Assembly (NCBI GenBank): GCA_910576865.1
Contig: CAJTKE010000002.1
Coordinates: 1 to 64,000 of the forward strand
Length of the DNA stretch: 64,000 bases
Source of the DNA: an uncultured Oscillibacter sp.
Lineage (GTDB): Bacteria; Bacillota; Clostridia; Oscillospirales; Oscillospiraceae
Reading direction: 5' to 3'
Every line of letters starts with the position of its first letter. The stretch's first letter is position 1. The notes beneath the pieces are model-generated. The model did not search any database and was not told where the DNA came from. It worked only from the letters and a program-made list of their open reading frames with translations. A program made the translations under genes and the position numbers. Below are positions 15,005 to 23,700 of this stretch, in pieces.

Positions 15005-16319
15005 AAAAGCCCTGCGGCTGGCAGGGGAGTACCTGACCTTTGAGGAGCGGTTTCTGGACCCCAAGCTCCCCCAAGGCCTCTGGTTCTGCGACAACGCGGC
15101 GGAGGTCTCGGACATCCAGCTCAACGCCGTGTGCCTGGGCTCCGGCGTGGAGTGGGACGCCATCGTCAAGTGCCGTCCCTTCTTCGAGCTCTTCCCCTAC
15201 GTGGTCATCGTCACCCCCAACGCCCTGGCCCGGGAGCGGCTGGTGAAGGAGCTGCCGCCCCGCTTGTCCACCAGCGTCGTCTACGTGATCGAGGACTCCG
15301 GCTTCCGGGGCTGCAAGACGCTCCGGGAGTACATAGACGCCTATGGCAGCGACCGACTTTTGGACATCTACAGCGGGGCGGTGGAACTGCCCGCCTATGG
15401 CCTCCTGGACCTGAGCGAGGTGGAGACCCGGGACCTGACCAAGGTACCCCGGACCCTCTCCGGCTTTGACCGGCTGGACAAGAGCATGGGCGGCTTCTTC
15501 GCCGGGGAGCTCAGCGTCTGGACCGGGAAGCGAGGCATCGGCAAGAGCACGATTCTGAGTCAGATGCTGCTTGGCGCCGTGGACCAGGGGCACAGGGTGT
15601 GCGCCTACTCCGGGGAGCTGGACAAGGCCCAGTTCCGGGAGTGGACGTACCTCCAGGCGGCGGGCCCGGACCATATCGGCTATCGGGACGACCCGCTGAC
15701 GGGGAAGCGCCTGCCCACGGTGAACCCCCAGGTGGACAAGCTCATTTCGGAGTGGCTGCACGAGCGCTTCTGGCTGTTCGACCTGGAGCGGAACACCCGC
15801 CACGACCCGGAGGCCATCCTCAGCCAGTTCAGCTACGCCAAGATGCGTTACGGCGCGGACGTGTTCCTGGTGGACAACATCATGGCCGTGGATTTTCGCT
15901 GCGTGCGGGAGAGCGATTTCTACCGGGAACAGTCCAGGTTCACCCAGGCCCTGGCCTCCTTCGCCAAGCGCCAGCACGTCCACGTCCATCTGGTGGTGCA
16001 TCCCCGGAAGAGCTCCAGCGGGGAGGCGGGGAAGACCACGGCGGACGACGTCCACGGCAGCGGGGACATCACGAACCGGGCGGACAACGTGTTTTTCCTG
16101 ACGACCCACGTGGTGGGGGAGGACCGAAAGCCCATGCTGGTGACGCTGAAAAACCGGGACTTCGGGTCCAGGATCAACCAGTGGCTGGACTTTGACAAGA
16201 AGTCCCGGCGGTTCTTCCCCGACGGCGGGGAGGCGAAGAAGCCCCTGGGCTGGGAAATGGCGGCGCGGCAGATGGAGATCGCGGAGCTCAAGGGAGAACA
16301 CAAGGATTTGCCGTTTTGA
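14994..16319 (+). CDS. DnaB/Twinkle-like replicative helicase
   Basis: 441 residues. The N-terminal segment has a degenerate TOPRIM-like stretch (YVVIVTPNALARERL), then a RecA-type ATPase with Walker A GKRGIGKST (about 178-186), Walker B-like VFLVDNIM, and HLVVHPRKSS and GSGDITNRAD motifs typical of DnaB-like helicases. It unwinds phage DNA during replication. GAGGAGGG lies before the ATG. Confidence 0.85.
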   Translation: MEFEKALRLAGEYLTFEERFLDPKLPQGLWFCDNAAEVSDIQLNAVCLGSGVEWDAIVKCRPFFELFPYVVIVTPNALARERLVKELPPRLSTSVVYVIEDSGFRGCKTLREYIDAYGSDRLLDIYSGAVELPAYGLLDLSEVETRDLTKVPRTLSGFDRLDKSMGGFFAGELSVWTGKRGIGKSTILSQMLLGAVDQGHRVCAYSGELDKAQFREWTYLQAAGPDHIGYRDDPLTGKRLPTVNPQVDKLISEWLHERFWLFDLERNTRHDPEAILSQFSYAKMRYGADVFLVDNIMAVDFRCVRESDFYREQSRFTQALASFAKRQHVHVHLVVHPRKSSSGEAGKTTADDVHGSGDITNRADNVFFLTTHVVGEDRKPMLVTLKNRDFGSRINQWLDFDKKSRRFFPDGGEAKKPLGWEMAARQMEIAELKGEHKDLPF

Positions 16320-16342
16320 AAGTTTGAAAGGATTGAAAAACC

Positions 16343-17122
16343 ATGAAAACCATCGCGATTATGAACAACAAAGGCGGCGTGGGGAAAACCGTCACCGCCA
16401 TCAATCTGGCGGACATCCTGGTCCGCGATTACCACAAACGGGTGGTCCTGGCGGACTGCGACGGGCAGATGAATCTGACCCGGTTCTTCTTCCCCGAACT
16501 CAACCCGACGGACGGCGGCACCGTGGCGGAAGTCCTGACCGGAGAACACGAGCCTTATTGGCGCGAAAACGTGATTGCGGTCTTTGCGGGCTTGGACCTC
16601 CTCCCCGGCTCCCCGGCGCTGTACGACCTGGACCTGCTGGCCATCCGGGACGGTCTGGGGGACCCTCACGCCCTGGCACGCTTCTGCAGGGCCGCCGCCG
16701 AAGAGGGCGAGACGGATTATTTCATCTTCGACTGCCCGCCCGGCTACACCCTGGCCAGCGTGTCGGCGCTGATCGCCGCCGGCGAAGTGGTGATCCCCAT
16801 GCTGGTGGACGGGTTCAGCTTCGCCGGCATGATGGACATGAAGGACCAGCTGGCGAGCCTCCAGCGGTCGGGGCCGCAGATCGCCGGGGTTTTGGTGACC
16901 CAGTGGCACAACAGCGACGTGGTGCGCCAGGGTGAATCTCTGGTCCGGGGCTTGGGCGTCCCCGTGTTCAAGACGGCCATCCGGCGGACGGACAAGGTGC
17001 CGGAGAGCACCTTCGACCGCCAGCCCATTGTCCGCTACAGCCCCGGCAGCGCCGCCGCCCAGGATTACCGGCGGTGGGTCCGGGAGTATTTGGGAGGTGA
17101 GCTTGATGCCGAAGGCGTTTGA
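16343..17122 (+). CDS. parA: ParA-family partition ATPase
   Basis: 259 residues. It has a deviant Walker A KGGVGKTVTAINLAD, Walker A' DCDGQMNLTR and Walker B FIFDCPPGY, as in ParA/Soj. Such ATPases segregate plasmids or position cargo. Its presence in an integrated phage suggests a plasmid-like stage or a captured plasmid module. No classical parB follows; the DUF3102 protein overlapping its 3' end is the likely partner. Confidence 0.88.
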   Translation: MKTIAIMNNKGGVGKTVTAINLADILVRDYHKRVVLADCDGQMNLTRFFFPELNPTDGGTVAEVLTGEHEPYWRENVIAVFAGLDLLPGSPALYDLDLLAIRDGLGDPHALARFCRAAAEEGETDYFIFDCPPGYTLASVSALIAAGEVVIPMLVDGFSFAGMMDMKDQLASLQRSGPQIAGVLVTQWHNSDVVRQGESLVRGLGVPVFKTAIRRTDKVPESTFDRQPIVRYSPGSAAAQDYRRWVREYLGGELDAEGV

Positions 17123-18179
17123 CATTTCCAAGTACGCCGCTACTCTGAACCAGTCCGCTCTGGCGGAGACGCGGGACATTGAGACCATCACCGCCGAGAT
17201 CATCCAGTTGAAACATGATGCGGGAAACGCCATTATCGGTATTGGGCAACGGCTGATCGAGGCGAAAGCAATGCTTCCCCATGGAGAGTGGCTTCCCTGG
17301 CTGGAGGAACGAGTGGAGTATTCCGAGCGTGTTGCACAAAAATTTATGAAATTGGCTCGGGAATGGTCAAATCCGAATACGTTGTCGGATTTGGGCGCCT
17401 CGAAAGCCTTGGCTCTCTTAGCTTTGCCGCCGGAGGAACGGGAAACCTTCATGTCGGAAAATCATCTGGTTGATGGAGAAGAAAAGCCGGTGATTGATAT
17501 GACCTACAAGGAGCTGGAAAAAGCTATCCGGGAGCGCGACGAGGCCCGGCAGGCGGCGGAGGCCGCCCAGGCGGACGCCCGGTCCGCCGAGGAGAGCCGG
17601 GCCAAGATGGAGGCGGATATGCGGGCGCTGAAGGAGATTCGCCAGTCCGCCCTGGAGGAGGCCGAACAGGCGGCGGAGGATTTGCTGGCCGCCGAGAAAG
17701 AGCTGGAAGAACTCCGGAACCGGCCTGTGGATGTGGCTATCGAAACCGTGGTGGACCGGGAGGCCGTGGAGAAGGCCCGGGCGGAGGCCGTGGCGGAGAT
17801 GCAGGCCAAGGTGGACGCTGCCGAAAGGCAGCGCAAGGAGGCCGAACAAAGGCGGAAGGATGCCGAAAAGGCTCTTTCCGACGCGAAGAAGGAGGCCGGG
17901 GCCAACGCCGCCATCCTCGCCCGGGCGGAGAAGGCGGAGGCGGAGCTGGCGGAGGCCCGGCGGCAATTGGACGCCGCCGTCAAGGCGGAGAAAGCGTCCG
18001 TCGTGAATCAGAACGGAGACCTGGCCATGTTCAACGTCCTCTTTTCCCAGACCCAGGAGCAGGTGAACAAAATGCACGGCCTCCGGCTGAAGCTGGGGAA
18101 GGCCGACGGGGAGCTGGACGGGAAACTGAAAGCCGCCATCAACGCCCTGGCGGATGCGGTGAGGAGGTGCGCGGAATGA
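17106..18179 (+). CDS. DUF3102 protein with long coiled coil
   Basis: 357 residues. The N-terminal DUF3102 region (about 30-115) reads IIQLKHDAGNAIIGIGQRLI and KAMLPHGEWLPWLEERV; residues about 140-300 are a long charged coiled coil rich in Ala, Glu and Arg. It overlaps parA by 17 bp. DUF3102 proteins are usual on mobile elements near parA-like genes and may act as centromere-binding adaptors; that is inference. Confidence 0.85.
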   Translation: MPKAFDISKYAATLNQSALAETRDIETITAEIIQLKHDAGNAIIGIGQRLIEAKAMLPHGEWLPWLEERVEYSERVAQKFMKLAREWSNPNTLSDLGASKALALLALPPEERETFMSENHLVDGEEKPVIDMTYKELEKAIRERDEARQAAEAAQADARSAEESRAKMEADMRALKEIRQSALEEAEQAAEDLLAAEKELEELRNRPVDVAIETVVDREAVEKARAEAVAEMQAKVDAAERQRKEAEQRRKDAEKALSDAKKEAGANAAILARAEKAEAELAEARRQLDAAVKAEKASVVNQNGDLAMFNVLFSQTQEQVNKMHGLRLKLGKADGELDGKLKAAINALADAVRRCAE

Positions 18180-18490
18180 CGGAAAGAGCCATTGCCATGC
18201 TGGAGGACCAGCAGTCCAAGGTCAAGGACCGCTCCCCCCAGTGGATGGTGGCGGAGCAGGTGAAGGATATCTGCCGCCGCGAGCCCCAGAGCGCCGAGCT
18301 GATCGCCCAGGACCTGGAAAACCCCGCCATGTCCATCATAGAGGCGGAGAAGAAAATCAAAGCCTTTGCCGACGGGCACAAGACCGGAGCCTTCTCCTGC
18401 GTCTCCCCGGTGGAGGCGGAAAACATCCTGCGGAAGTTCTACGGTCTGCCCGGCCCCCAGCTCATAGAGCTGGCGGACTTTTTGAGGTGA
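18176..18490 (+). CDS. PcfK-like protein
   Basis: 104 residues. WMVAEQVKDICRREPQSAEL, MSIIEAEKKIKAFADGHK and ILRKFYGLP resemble the PcfK family first named on the conjugative plasmid pCF10. It directly precedes a PcfJ homologue, the usual pairing. The molecular role is not established. Confidence 0.75.
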   Translation: MTERAIAMLEDQQSKVKDRSPQWMVAEQVKDICRREPQSAELIAQDLENPAMSIIEAEKKIKAFADGHKTGAFSCVSPVEAENILRKFYGLPGPQLIELADFLR

Positions 18491-18494
18491 CGCC

Positions 18495-20300
18495 ATGGAA
18501 CGAGTTGCAAAGCTGGTTTCCCGGAAGCCGCCGGAGGGCCTGACGGACTGGGCGCCGGTTCGGGATGCGTTGGAGCTTTGGGGCCTGGTTTATGAGGCCG
18601 TGTGGATACCGGATCGCGGGCTGGAACAGATACTGGACGAATGGGCCCCGCCTCGGAAGCGGAAAATGGTGGAAATCCGCTGCTCTTGCTGCGGGGAATC
18701 CCGAATCATGCCATGGGGCAAGACGGACGAACGGCACGGGGGCTATGGCTTCCTCCAGGAGGACAAAGAGACCTGCGAGACGGCGCTGGTCGGGTCCGGC
18801 GATAAATCCGTCTGCCCCATCTGCGGCGCGCCGGTGCGGGTGAGGAGGGCGGCGGAAGTCGGGAACGGTTATTTCGTGGCAGACGAGACCCGGGCCATGA
18901 GCGCGTCCGTGGAGGGGTTGGACCGGTATCTGGTTCTGACCGGCTGGACCATCCAGCGGCGGGTATACCGGAACGCCCGGGCGGAGCTGACGGTGCTCCC
19001 GGCGGAGGCTTACGTCTTCGCCCGGGAGTACTGCCGGAAGCTGATGGGCTGGCGGAATTCCTACAGCGGGAACGCCGGATACTTCATCACCTATCTCCGG
19101 GCCTGGAGCGAGCCGGAGAAATGGCATGAGTCCTGGGGCGGCGCCGGAGGTATTTTCGGCCTGACCCCCCAGCTGGTGGCGGAGAGCTGCCTCCCCAACT
19201 GCAAGCTGGACGTGTACATGGAGATGTTTCACAGCGAAAAGCCCAAGTACCCGGTTTTATACCTGCGTCTTTACCAGTGCCGCCCCAACGTGGAGAACCT
19301 GCTGCTGGGCGGTCTGCCCATGGTGCTGGACGATCTGCTGTACGAGGTTTATCACGGATACCGCTGGCCGGAAGCAAACATCCACGGAAATATTTCCATG
19401 GCGCTTGCGCCCATGACGGAGCTCCGTTGGAACACGCTGGCGCCGTCCAGAATGCTGGGGCTCACCAGGGAGGAGCTGCGGCTGGGCCGGGAGCAGTGTT
19501 GGGGGCTATTCCTCTGGCGGCTGTTCGTCCGTACGAAAGCCCAGGGGGAACGCCTGACCGGAGAGGACATGCGGAACGCCGCCCTGCTGGGGGGCCAGAA
19601 CCTGCTGGAGCTGATTGGACAGGGGCCGGTCCCGAAGAGCATCCGGTACCTGCTCAAACAGCAGGAATGCTATGATTGGGCTGACCCCTACGTGGCCGAA
19701 GAGGATTGCGAGGAACTTGGAGAGCCCGTCCCCGGCGCTTACGCCGATGTGACAACGCTGCTGGACTACTGGCGGGCTTGCCAGACGCTGGGACGGAATT
19801 TGGATGACGCCCAGGTCCGGTTTCCCAGGGACCTGATCGACGCCCACGACCGGGCGCTGGATCAGCTGCGGAAACAGGAAAACGCGGCCAAGGTCAAGAC
19901 CCTGGCGGGCCGGTTCCGTATCCGGCGGCGCCAGCTGGCCAAGTACATCTTTGAGGCGGACGGGCTGAAAATCATTCCGGCGGGGAGCCAGCGGGAGCTT
20001 CAGGCGGAGGCGGACACCCTCCACCACTGCGTCTGGACCTACGGCCAGAGCCACGCAGAGGGCCGGACGGCGATCTTCTTTATTCGCCGGACCGTGGAAC
20101 CGGGGAAGCCGTATTACACGCTGGAGCTGGATGAAAAGACGCTGACGGTGCGGCAGAACCGGGGCCTGCGGAACTGCGCCAAGACGGCGGCGGTCCAGGC
20201 GTTTGAGGACCTTTGGCTCTCCTGGGTCCGGGCCGGGGCCCGGAGGGATGAACGGGGCAGGCCCGTCCTGCCGGAGAAGAAGGAGGCAAGGAGTGCGTGA
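18495..20300 (+). CDS. PcfJ-like protein
   Basis: 601 residues. Two Cys pairs near the N-terminus (RCSCCGESR; CPICGAPV) form a zinc ribbon. The C-terminal signature is LHHCVWTYGQSHAEGRTAIF, then YTLELDEKTLTVRQNRGLRN, the diagnostic end of PcfJ. It is encoded in plasmids, conjugative elements and phages next to pcfK. The function is unknown; zinc binding and context suggest nucleic-acid handling. Confidence 0.88.
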   Translation: MERVAKLVSRKPPEGLTDWAPVRDALELWGLVYEAVWIPDRGLEQILDEWAPPRKRKMVEIRCSCCGESRIMPWGKTDERHGGYGFLQEDKETCETALVGSGDKSVCPICGAPVRVRRAAEVGNGYFVADETRAMSASVEGLDRYLVLTGWTIQRRVYRNARAELTVLPAEAYVFAREYCRKLMGWRNSYSGNAGYFITYLRAWSEPEKWHESWGGAGGIFGLTPQLVAESCLPNCKLDVYMEMFHSEKPKYPVLYLRLYQCRPNVENLLLGGLPMVLDDLLYEVYHGYRWPEANIHGNISMALAPMTELRWNTLAPSRMLGLTREELRLGREQCWGLFLWRLFVRTKAQGERLTGEDMRNAALLGGQNLLELIGQGPVPKSIRYLLKQQECYDWADPYVAEEDCEELGEPVPGAYADVTTLLDYWRACQTLGRNLDDAQVRFPRDLIDAHDRALDQLRKQENAAKVKTLAGRFRIRRRQLAKYIFEADGLKIIPAGSQRELQAEADTLHHCVWTYGQSHAEGRTAIFFIRRTVEPGKPYYTLELDEKTLTVRQNRGLRNCAKTAAVQAFEDLWLSWVRAGARRDERGRPVLPEKKEARSA

Positions 20301-20659
20301 CACTTGAAAAAGCGATTGACCTGTTGGAATCCTACGATTTCGAGGAGGGACACCCGGATTTGACCCAGGCGGCGTACATGGGCGCGGCGGCCCTGCGGGA
20401 GGAACTGGCCGGAAGCAAGCCTTTGACCCCGGAGCAGCTTCGGGAGATGGCAGAAAATGTGCCGGTATGGATTGGCGGCAAGGGCCTGAACGGATGGGAT
20501 ATTTTTGTCGGCATATCGACCGCCGGTCCCGCCTGCTTCCTGCGGGCGGCGCTGCCCATGGAAGGCTGCGGCAAGACTTGGGCGCCCTACCGCCGCAAGC
20601 CGGAGCCTCACCCCGTGGAAGGAGGAAAAACGTGTGAAGGAAACCAGCGCCCAGATTGA
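20297..20659 (+). CDS. Small phage early protein
   Basis: 120 residues from GTG at 20297, overlapping the pcfJ stop by 4 bp. LEESYD-type helical N-terminus, then a mixed region VWIGGKGLNGWDIFVGIST. No family recognised. Its end overlaps the next gene by 26 bp. Confidence 0.65.
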   Translation: MTLEKAIDLLESYDFEEGHPDLTQAAYMGAAALREELAGSKPLTPEQLREMAENVPVWIGGKGLNGWDIFVGISTAGPACFLRAALPMEGCGKTWAPYRRKPEPHPVEGGKTCEGNQRPD

Positions 20660-21011
20660 CGCCTTTCTCTCCTTCCTGCGCGACTGCGAGCAGAAGTTCC
20701 ACATGGCGGAGGAGGACGAACGGGAAGCCAACAACGAAACCCAGGATATCCTGCACAGCCTGGAACTGGAGCCCCACGATTACCGGCAGTTCGCGGCGCT
20801 GGGCCGTGAGCTGCGGGAGGTCCGCCAGCGCCGCCGCAAAGCCAAGAACACTCTCGGCGTCACGGAGCCGGTCCTCCGCTGGCTGGAAGAAAACCGCGCG
20901 GTGGTCAAGAGTATGGAACGGCTACTGGGCGATGTGCGCAAAATTGAGAGCCGCATGGAAAACCGCATTTATGTGCCAAGGACAAACCGGGGGAGCCGCC
21001 ATGCGGAGTAA
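20634..21011 (+). CDS. Helical phage protein, coiled coil
   Basis: 125 residues from GTG at 20634 with GGAAGGAGG upstream. Almost entirely helical and charged (FLRDCEQKFHMAEEDEREAN; LGRELREVRQRRRKAKNTLG). Function unknown. It overlaps the following secreted protein gene by 11 bp. Confidence 0.7.
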   Translation: MKETSAQIDAFLSFLRDCEQKFHMAEEDEREANNETQDILHSLELEPHDYRQFAALGRELREVRQRRRKAKNTLGVTEPVLRWLEENRAVVKSMERLLGDVRKIESRMENRIYVPRTNRGSRHAE

Positions 21012-21507
21012 GCCTCTGTTCCTTGCCCTCGCCCTGGCGCTGCTCCTGGCCGTGACGGTCCGGCCGCCGCCCGGTCGGGAGGTCCTTCCTCCTCCCTCCC
21101 CCGCCGTCCAGGAGGCCCCGCCTCCCGCCGAGCCGCCGGACCCGGAGGAGCCGGAGACAACGCCCTCCGGCCCCGGCCCGCCCCCGGAGGCCCACGTGAT
21201 CGAGGGCTGCACCGTCACTTGGTACACTGAGGCTACATGCGGAAAGGCCCCGGATCATCCGGCCTATGGCGTCACCGCCAGCGGGCTTCCCGTGGAGGAG
21301 GACGTCACCTGCGCCGTGGACCCGGAGGTCATACCCCTGTTCTCGGCGGTCTATGTGGAATACGCCGACGGGACCGTGGGAACCTTCCGGGCCACGGACA
21401 CCGGGGTCGAGGGGGAATGGGTGGACATCTACACACCGGATTATGACTACGCCGTCCAATGCGGCCTGCAACGCCTGACCGTGTACTGGACGGGCCCAGA
21501 GGAGTGA
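21001..21507 (+). CDS. Secreted 3D-domain (RlpA-like) protein
   Basis: 168 residues. A signal peptide or N-anchor (KPLFLALALALLLAVTV), a Pro/Glu-rich linker, then a 3D double-psi barrel: TWYTEATCGKAPDHPAYGVT, TCAVDPEVIPLFSAVYVEY and FRATDTGVEGEWVDIYT, with the three Asp of the fold visible. Related barrels act on cell-wall glycan (MltA, YabE ends). A wall enzyme in the early rather than lysis region is unusual. Confidence 0.75.
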   Translation: MRSKPLFLALALALLLAVTVRPPPGREVLPPPSPAVQEAPPPAEPPDPEEPETTPSGPGPPPEAHVIEGCTVTWYTEATCGKAPDHPAYGVTASGLPVEEDVTCAVDPEVIPLFSAVYVEYADGTVGTFRATDTGVEGEWVDIYTPDYDYAVQCGLQRLTVYWTGPEE

Positions 21508-21515
21508 ACAGCCTC

Positions 21516-22085
21516 ATGACTATGACAGAGGCCGAAATCTGCCGGGAATACAGTCAAGCGGCAAATCCCGCCGCCCAGATCGGCATATTGGCAGACCTGA
21601 ACGTCACAACCAAGCAAGAGATCATTGGCGTCCTGGAGCGAAACGGTATGACTTTCCCGCAGGACGCTCGAAGAGAGCGAAAAGGAGGCGGCTTTGTAAA
21701 AAAGCGGGGTTGGGATACGTCCAAAGCAAAAGCGCTTTATGACGAAAAGAAGACAGACTCTGAAATCGCGGAGGCTGTAGGCGTCACTCGAAGCACTATC
21801 TGCGCATGGAGGAGAGGGCTTCAACTCCCGCCTAATCCGCCGTCCGAAGAAAACCACGAACCCAAAGCGGCGCCTCCCCCGCCCGTCTCCCCGCCGTCCC
21901 GGCCCCTGGCGCTTCCGGCAATGAAGGGCCCCATGGAGCTGTCGGTGGAAATGGACGGCCACGCCTTCGCCCTGCGGGGCCCGGACCTGGACGGCGCGGA
22001 GCGAATCCATGAATACGCCGGGTACCTGCTGAAGGGCATGGGACAGGCCGCCGCCAAGCTGAAGGAGGGAATTGACGATGCCTAA
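21516..22085 (+). CDS. Helix-turn-helix phage protein
   Basis: 189 residues. The central homeodomain-like helix-turn-helix is LYDEKKTDSEIAEAVGVTRS followed by TICAWRR; an N-terminal helical region (NPAAQIGILADLNVTTKQEI) may be a second one. It is a likely DNA-binding regulator of late or middle genes. Start at ATG 21516; GTG 21504, overlapping the previous stop, is an alternative. Confidence 0.7.
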   Translation: MTMTEAEICREYSQAANPAAQIGILADLNVTTKQEIIGVLERNGMTFPQDARRERKGGGFVKKRGWDTSKAKALYDEKKTDSEIAEAVGVTRSTICAWRRGLQLPPNPPSEENHEPKAAPPPPVSPPSRPLALPAMKGPMELSVEMDGHAFALRGPDLDGAERIHEYAGYLLKGMGQAAAKLKEGIDDA

Positions 22086-22245
22086 GAGGAAAGCGCCCCG
22101 GATGTGCTCCCGGTTCCACTGCGACAAGCGCGGGGACCGCTACTGCTGCGCCGACTGCGTGGAGCGGAAGCGGGACCGCTGCCGGAATCCCTGCCTCAAT
22201 GATCCGGCCCGGTGCGGCCAGGAGGACAGGAGGCGGAAGACGTGA
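22078..22245 (+). CDS. Small Cys-rich protein
   Basis: 55 residues with eight Cys (PRMCSRFHCDKRGDRYCCAD; CRNPCLNDPARCGQ) and many Arg/Lys, so probably a zinc-binding nucleic-acid protein. It overlaps both neighbours by short ATGA/GTGA-type junctions. Confidence 0.65.
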   Translation: MPKRKAPRMCSRFHCDKRGDRYCCADCVERKRDRCRNPCLNDPARCGQEDRRRKT

Positions 22246-22997
22246 GCGGGCCGCTATGGTACTGCACAAGACAAAGGGCGGGCCCTTTGGTGAAGGAGTG
22301 CCGGGCGCTGCGGCCCAGGCTCAGCGCCAGTGACAGCCTCTATGAGCGGGCGGAGAAAAACAAAATCCTCCGCCCGCCCAGGGATTCCTCCGTCTGCCGG
22401 ACCAGGGTGGACCGGCTGGAGGTGATGCTGGCGCTGTTCGGATACGCCGGCAGCTTCTACACGCTGACCTTCAAGGACGAATTCCTCCCCGCCTCCTTCC
22501 ACGAGACGGAGAACGTCTGGCGGGCGTTCCTGCGGAAGCTGAAGCAGTGGCTGGGCCGTCCCTTCGATTACGTCTATAACATCGAGGGCAAGCACGGGGA
22601 CCACCGCTACCACCTCCACCTTGTGGTCCGGGACGGGGATTTCGCGCCGGCGGAGCTCCAATACCTCTGGAGCCGGGGCTGGGTGGATGACGAGCCCCTG
22701 CTCCGGGGGCCGGGGGACAGTTTCCGGCGGACGGCCCGGTACATGCTGAAGGAGTCCACGGACGGCGTGGTCATTCCCACAAACAAGCGGGTATGCCGGT
22801 GGAGCCGGTCCTTGAACCGGGCCCTGCCGGAGCCGGAGCGCTTCGAGGCCCGGAACGGCGTCATCCGAATCCCGAGGGACGCCATGAGCCGGGGAGAGTA
22901 TCAGACCGAAAACGCCTTCGGGGCTTACCGGTACGCGTGGTATATCAAGGCGAACAAAAAACAGGAACGGGAGGAGAAGCGGATTGACGAAGGATAA
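22242..22997 (+). CDS. HUH-type replication initiator (Rep-like)
   Basis: 251 residues from GTG 22242. Ordered motifs match HUH Rep proteins: motif 1 FYTLTFKDEF, motif 2 HLHLVV (H124, H126), motif 3 YMLKES (Y167, K170). Such proteins nick DNA at rolling-circle origins and stay linked through the Tyr. Here it sits at the end of a plasmid-like block and may start a second replication mode, or be a captured plasmid Rep. Confidence 0.7.
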   Translation: MSGPLWYCTRQRAGPLVKECRALRPRLSASDSLYERAEKNKILRPPRDSSVCRTRVDRLEVMLALFGYAGSFYTLTFKDEFLPASFHETENVWRAFLRKLKQWLGRPFDYVYNIEGKHGDHRYHLHLVVRDGDFAPAELQYLWSRGWVDDEPLLRGPGDSFRRTARYMLKESTDGVVIPTNKRVCRWSRSLNRALPEPERFEARNGVIRIPRDAMSRGEYQTENAFGAYRYAWYIKANKKQEREEKRIDEG

Positions 22998-23181
22998 AAA
23001 GCAAAGCGTCCTTGTGAGGGGCGGCTGGGTCTACTGCCCGGTGTGCCGAAAAAACCACCGTTTGCTTCGGATCGACGAGGACACGGAGGCCACGGGTCTG
23101 CCGGTCTACTGCACGGACTGCAAAACGGAGATCATTCTGGATATCAGGAGAGGCCGGAGCGTTGAACGCCGGAGCCCGTGA
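22984..23181 (+). CDS. Cysteine-rich KTR-type protein
   Basis: 65 residues from TTG 22984. WVYCPVCRKNHRLLRIDEDT and PVYCTDCKTEII form the two CxxC knuckles of the cysteine-rich KTR family, with KNHR replacing the usual KTR. The family is common in conjugative elements of gut Firmicutes; role unknown. Its last codons run into a hairpin that is duplicated 1.6 kb downstream. Confidence 0.7.
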   Translation: MTKDKKQSVLVRGGWVYCPVCRKNHRLLRIDEDTEATGLPVYCTDCKTEIILDIRRGRSVERRSP

Positions 23182-23220
23182 ACAGCCAGGAAAGGCTGGT
23201 CGCGCGGGTTCCGGCGTTTT
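23151..23220 (+). terminator. Hairpin/terminator element copy A
   Basis: A long stem, AACGCCGGA paired with TCCGGCGTT, with an inner AGCC/GGCT stem, then T-rich sequence. The first 27 bases are identical to copy B (24754-24824) and the inner stem is conserved. It overlaps the 3' end of the KTR gene. Confidence 0.7.
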
Positions 23221-23245
23221 GGGTTTTCGCACATTGTCCGGCCTC

Positions 23246-23689
23246 TCAGTGCTCCCAGGAGCGGCGGGAAACGTCTTTTCGCGCCGTTATCCCGGGGCGG
23301 GACCGCTTCAGTTCCTCATACCGGGAAATCGCCTCCCGGCGCTGGGGGCCGGTGTAGTGCTCCGTCAGCTCCGGGACCTCCGTCCCATCTTCGTACCGCC
23401 GGAGCAGACGGAGATCAAAGCTGACCCGGCCTCTGCTCCAGGCTGGATTCCGGGTCAGCTCCAGACAGAGCTTATAGGGCATCGTCTCCAGCGCGCCGTA
23501 CCGCTCCGCCAGGGCCTGCCGGTAGGCAAGCAGGTCTTCGATCAGCTGCTTGGCCTCGTCCATCAGGTGGGCCGCGCTGCGGTCATGGGTGGGAATCTGC
23601 TCCGCCGTCAGCTCCTCCGGCGGACGGAAGTAGCCCCGAAGGGCCACTTCTCCGCTGTGCCAGGAGTCGAACCAATCTTGATAGGCCAT
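23246..23689 (-). CDS. Hypothetical protein downstream of the J-domain gene
   Basis: 147 residues, soluble, helical and charged (HLMDEAKQLIEDLLAYRQAL; RNPAWSRGRVSFDLRLLRRY). It starts 11 bp after the J-domain gene stop and is surely co-transcribed. No family recognised; possibly a client or partner of the J-domain protein. Confidence 0.75.
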   Translation of the reverse strand: MAYQDWFDSWHSGEVALRGYFRPPEELTAEQIPTHDRSAAHLMDEAKQLIEDLLAYRQALAERYGALETMPYKLCLELTRNPAWSRGRVSFDLRLLRRYEDGTEVPELTEHYTGPQRREAISRYEELKRSRPGITARKDVSRRSWEH

Positions 23690-23700
23690 GCCGCGCCTCC

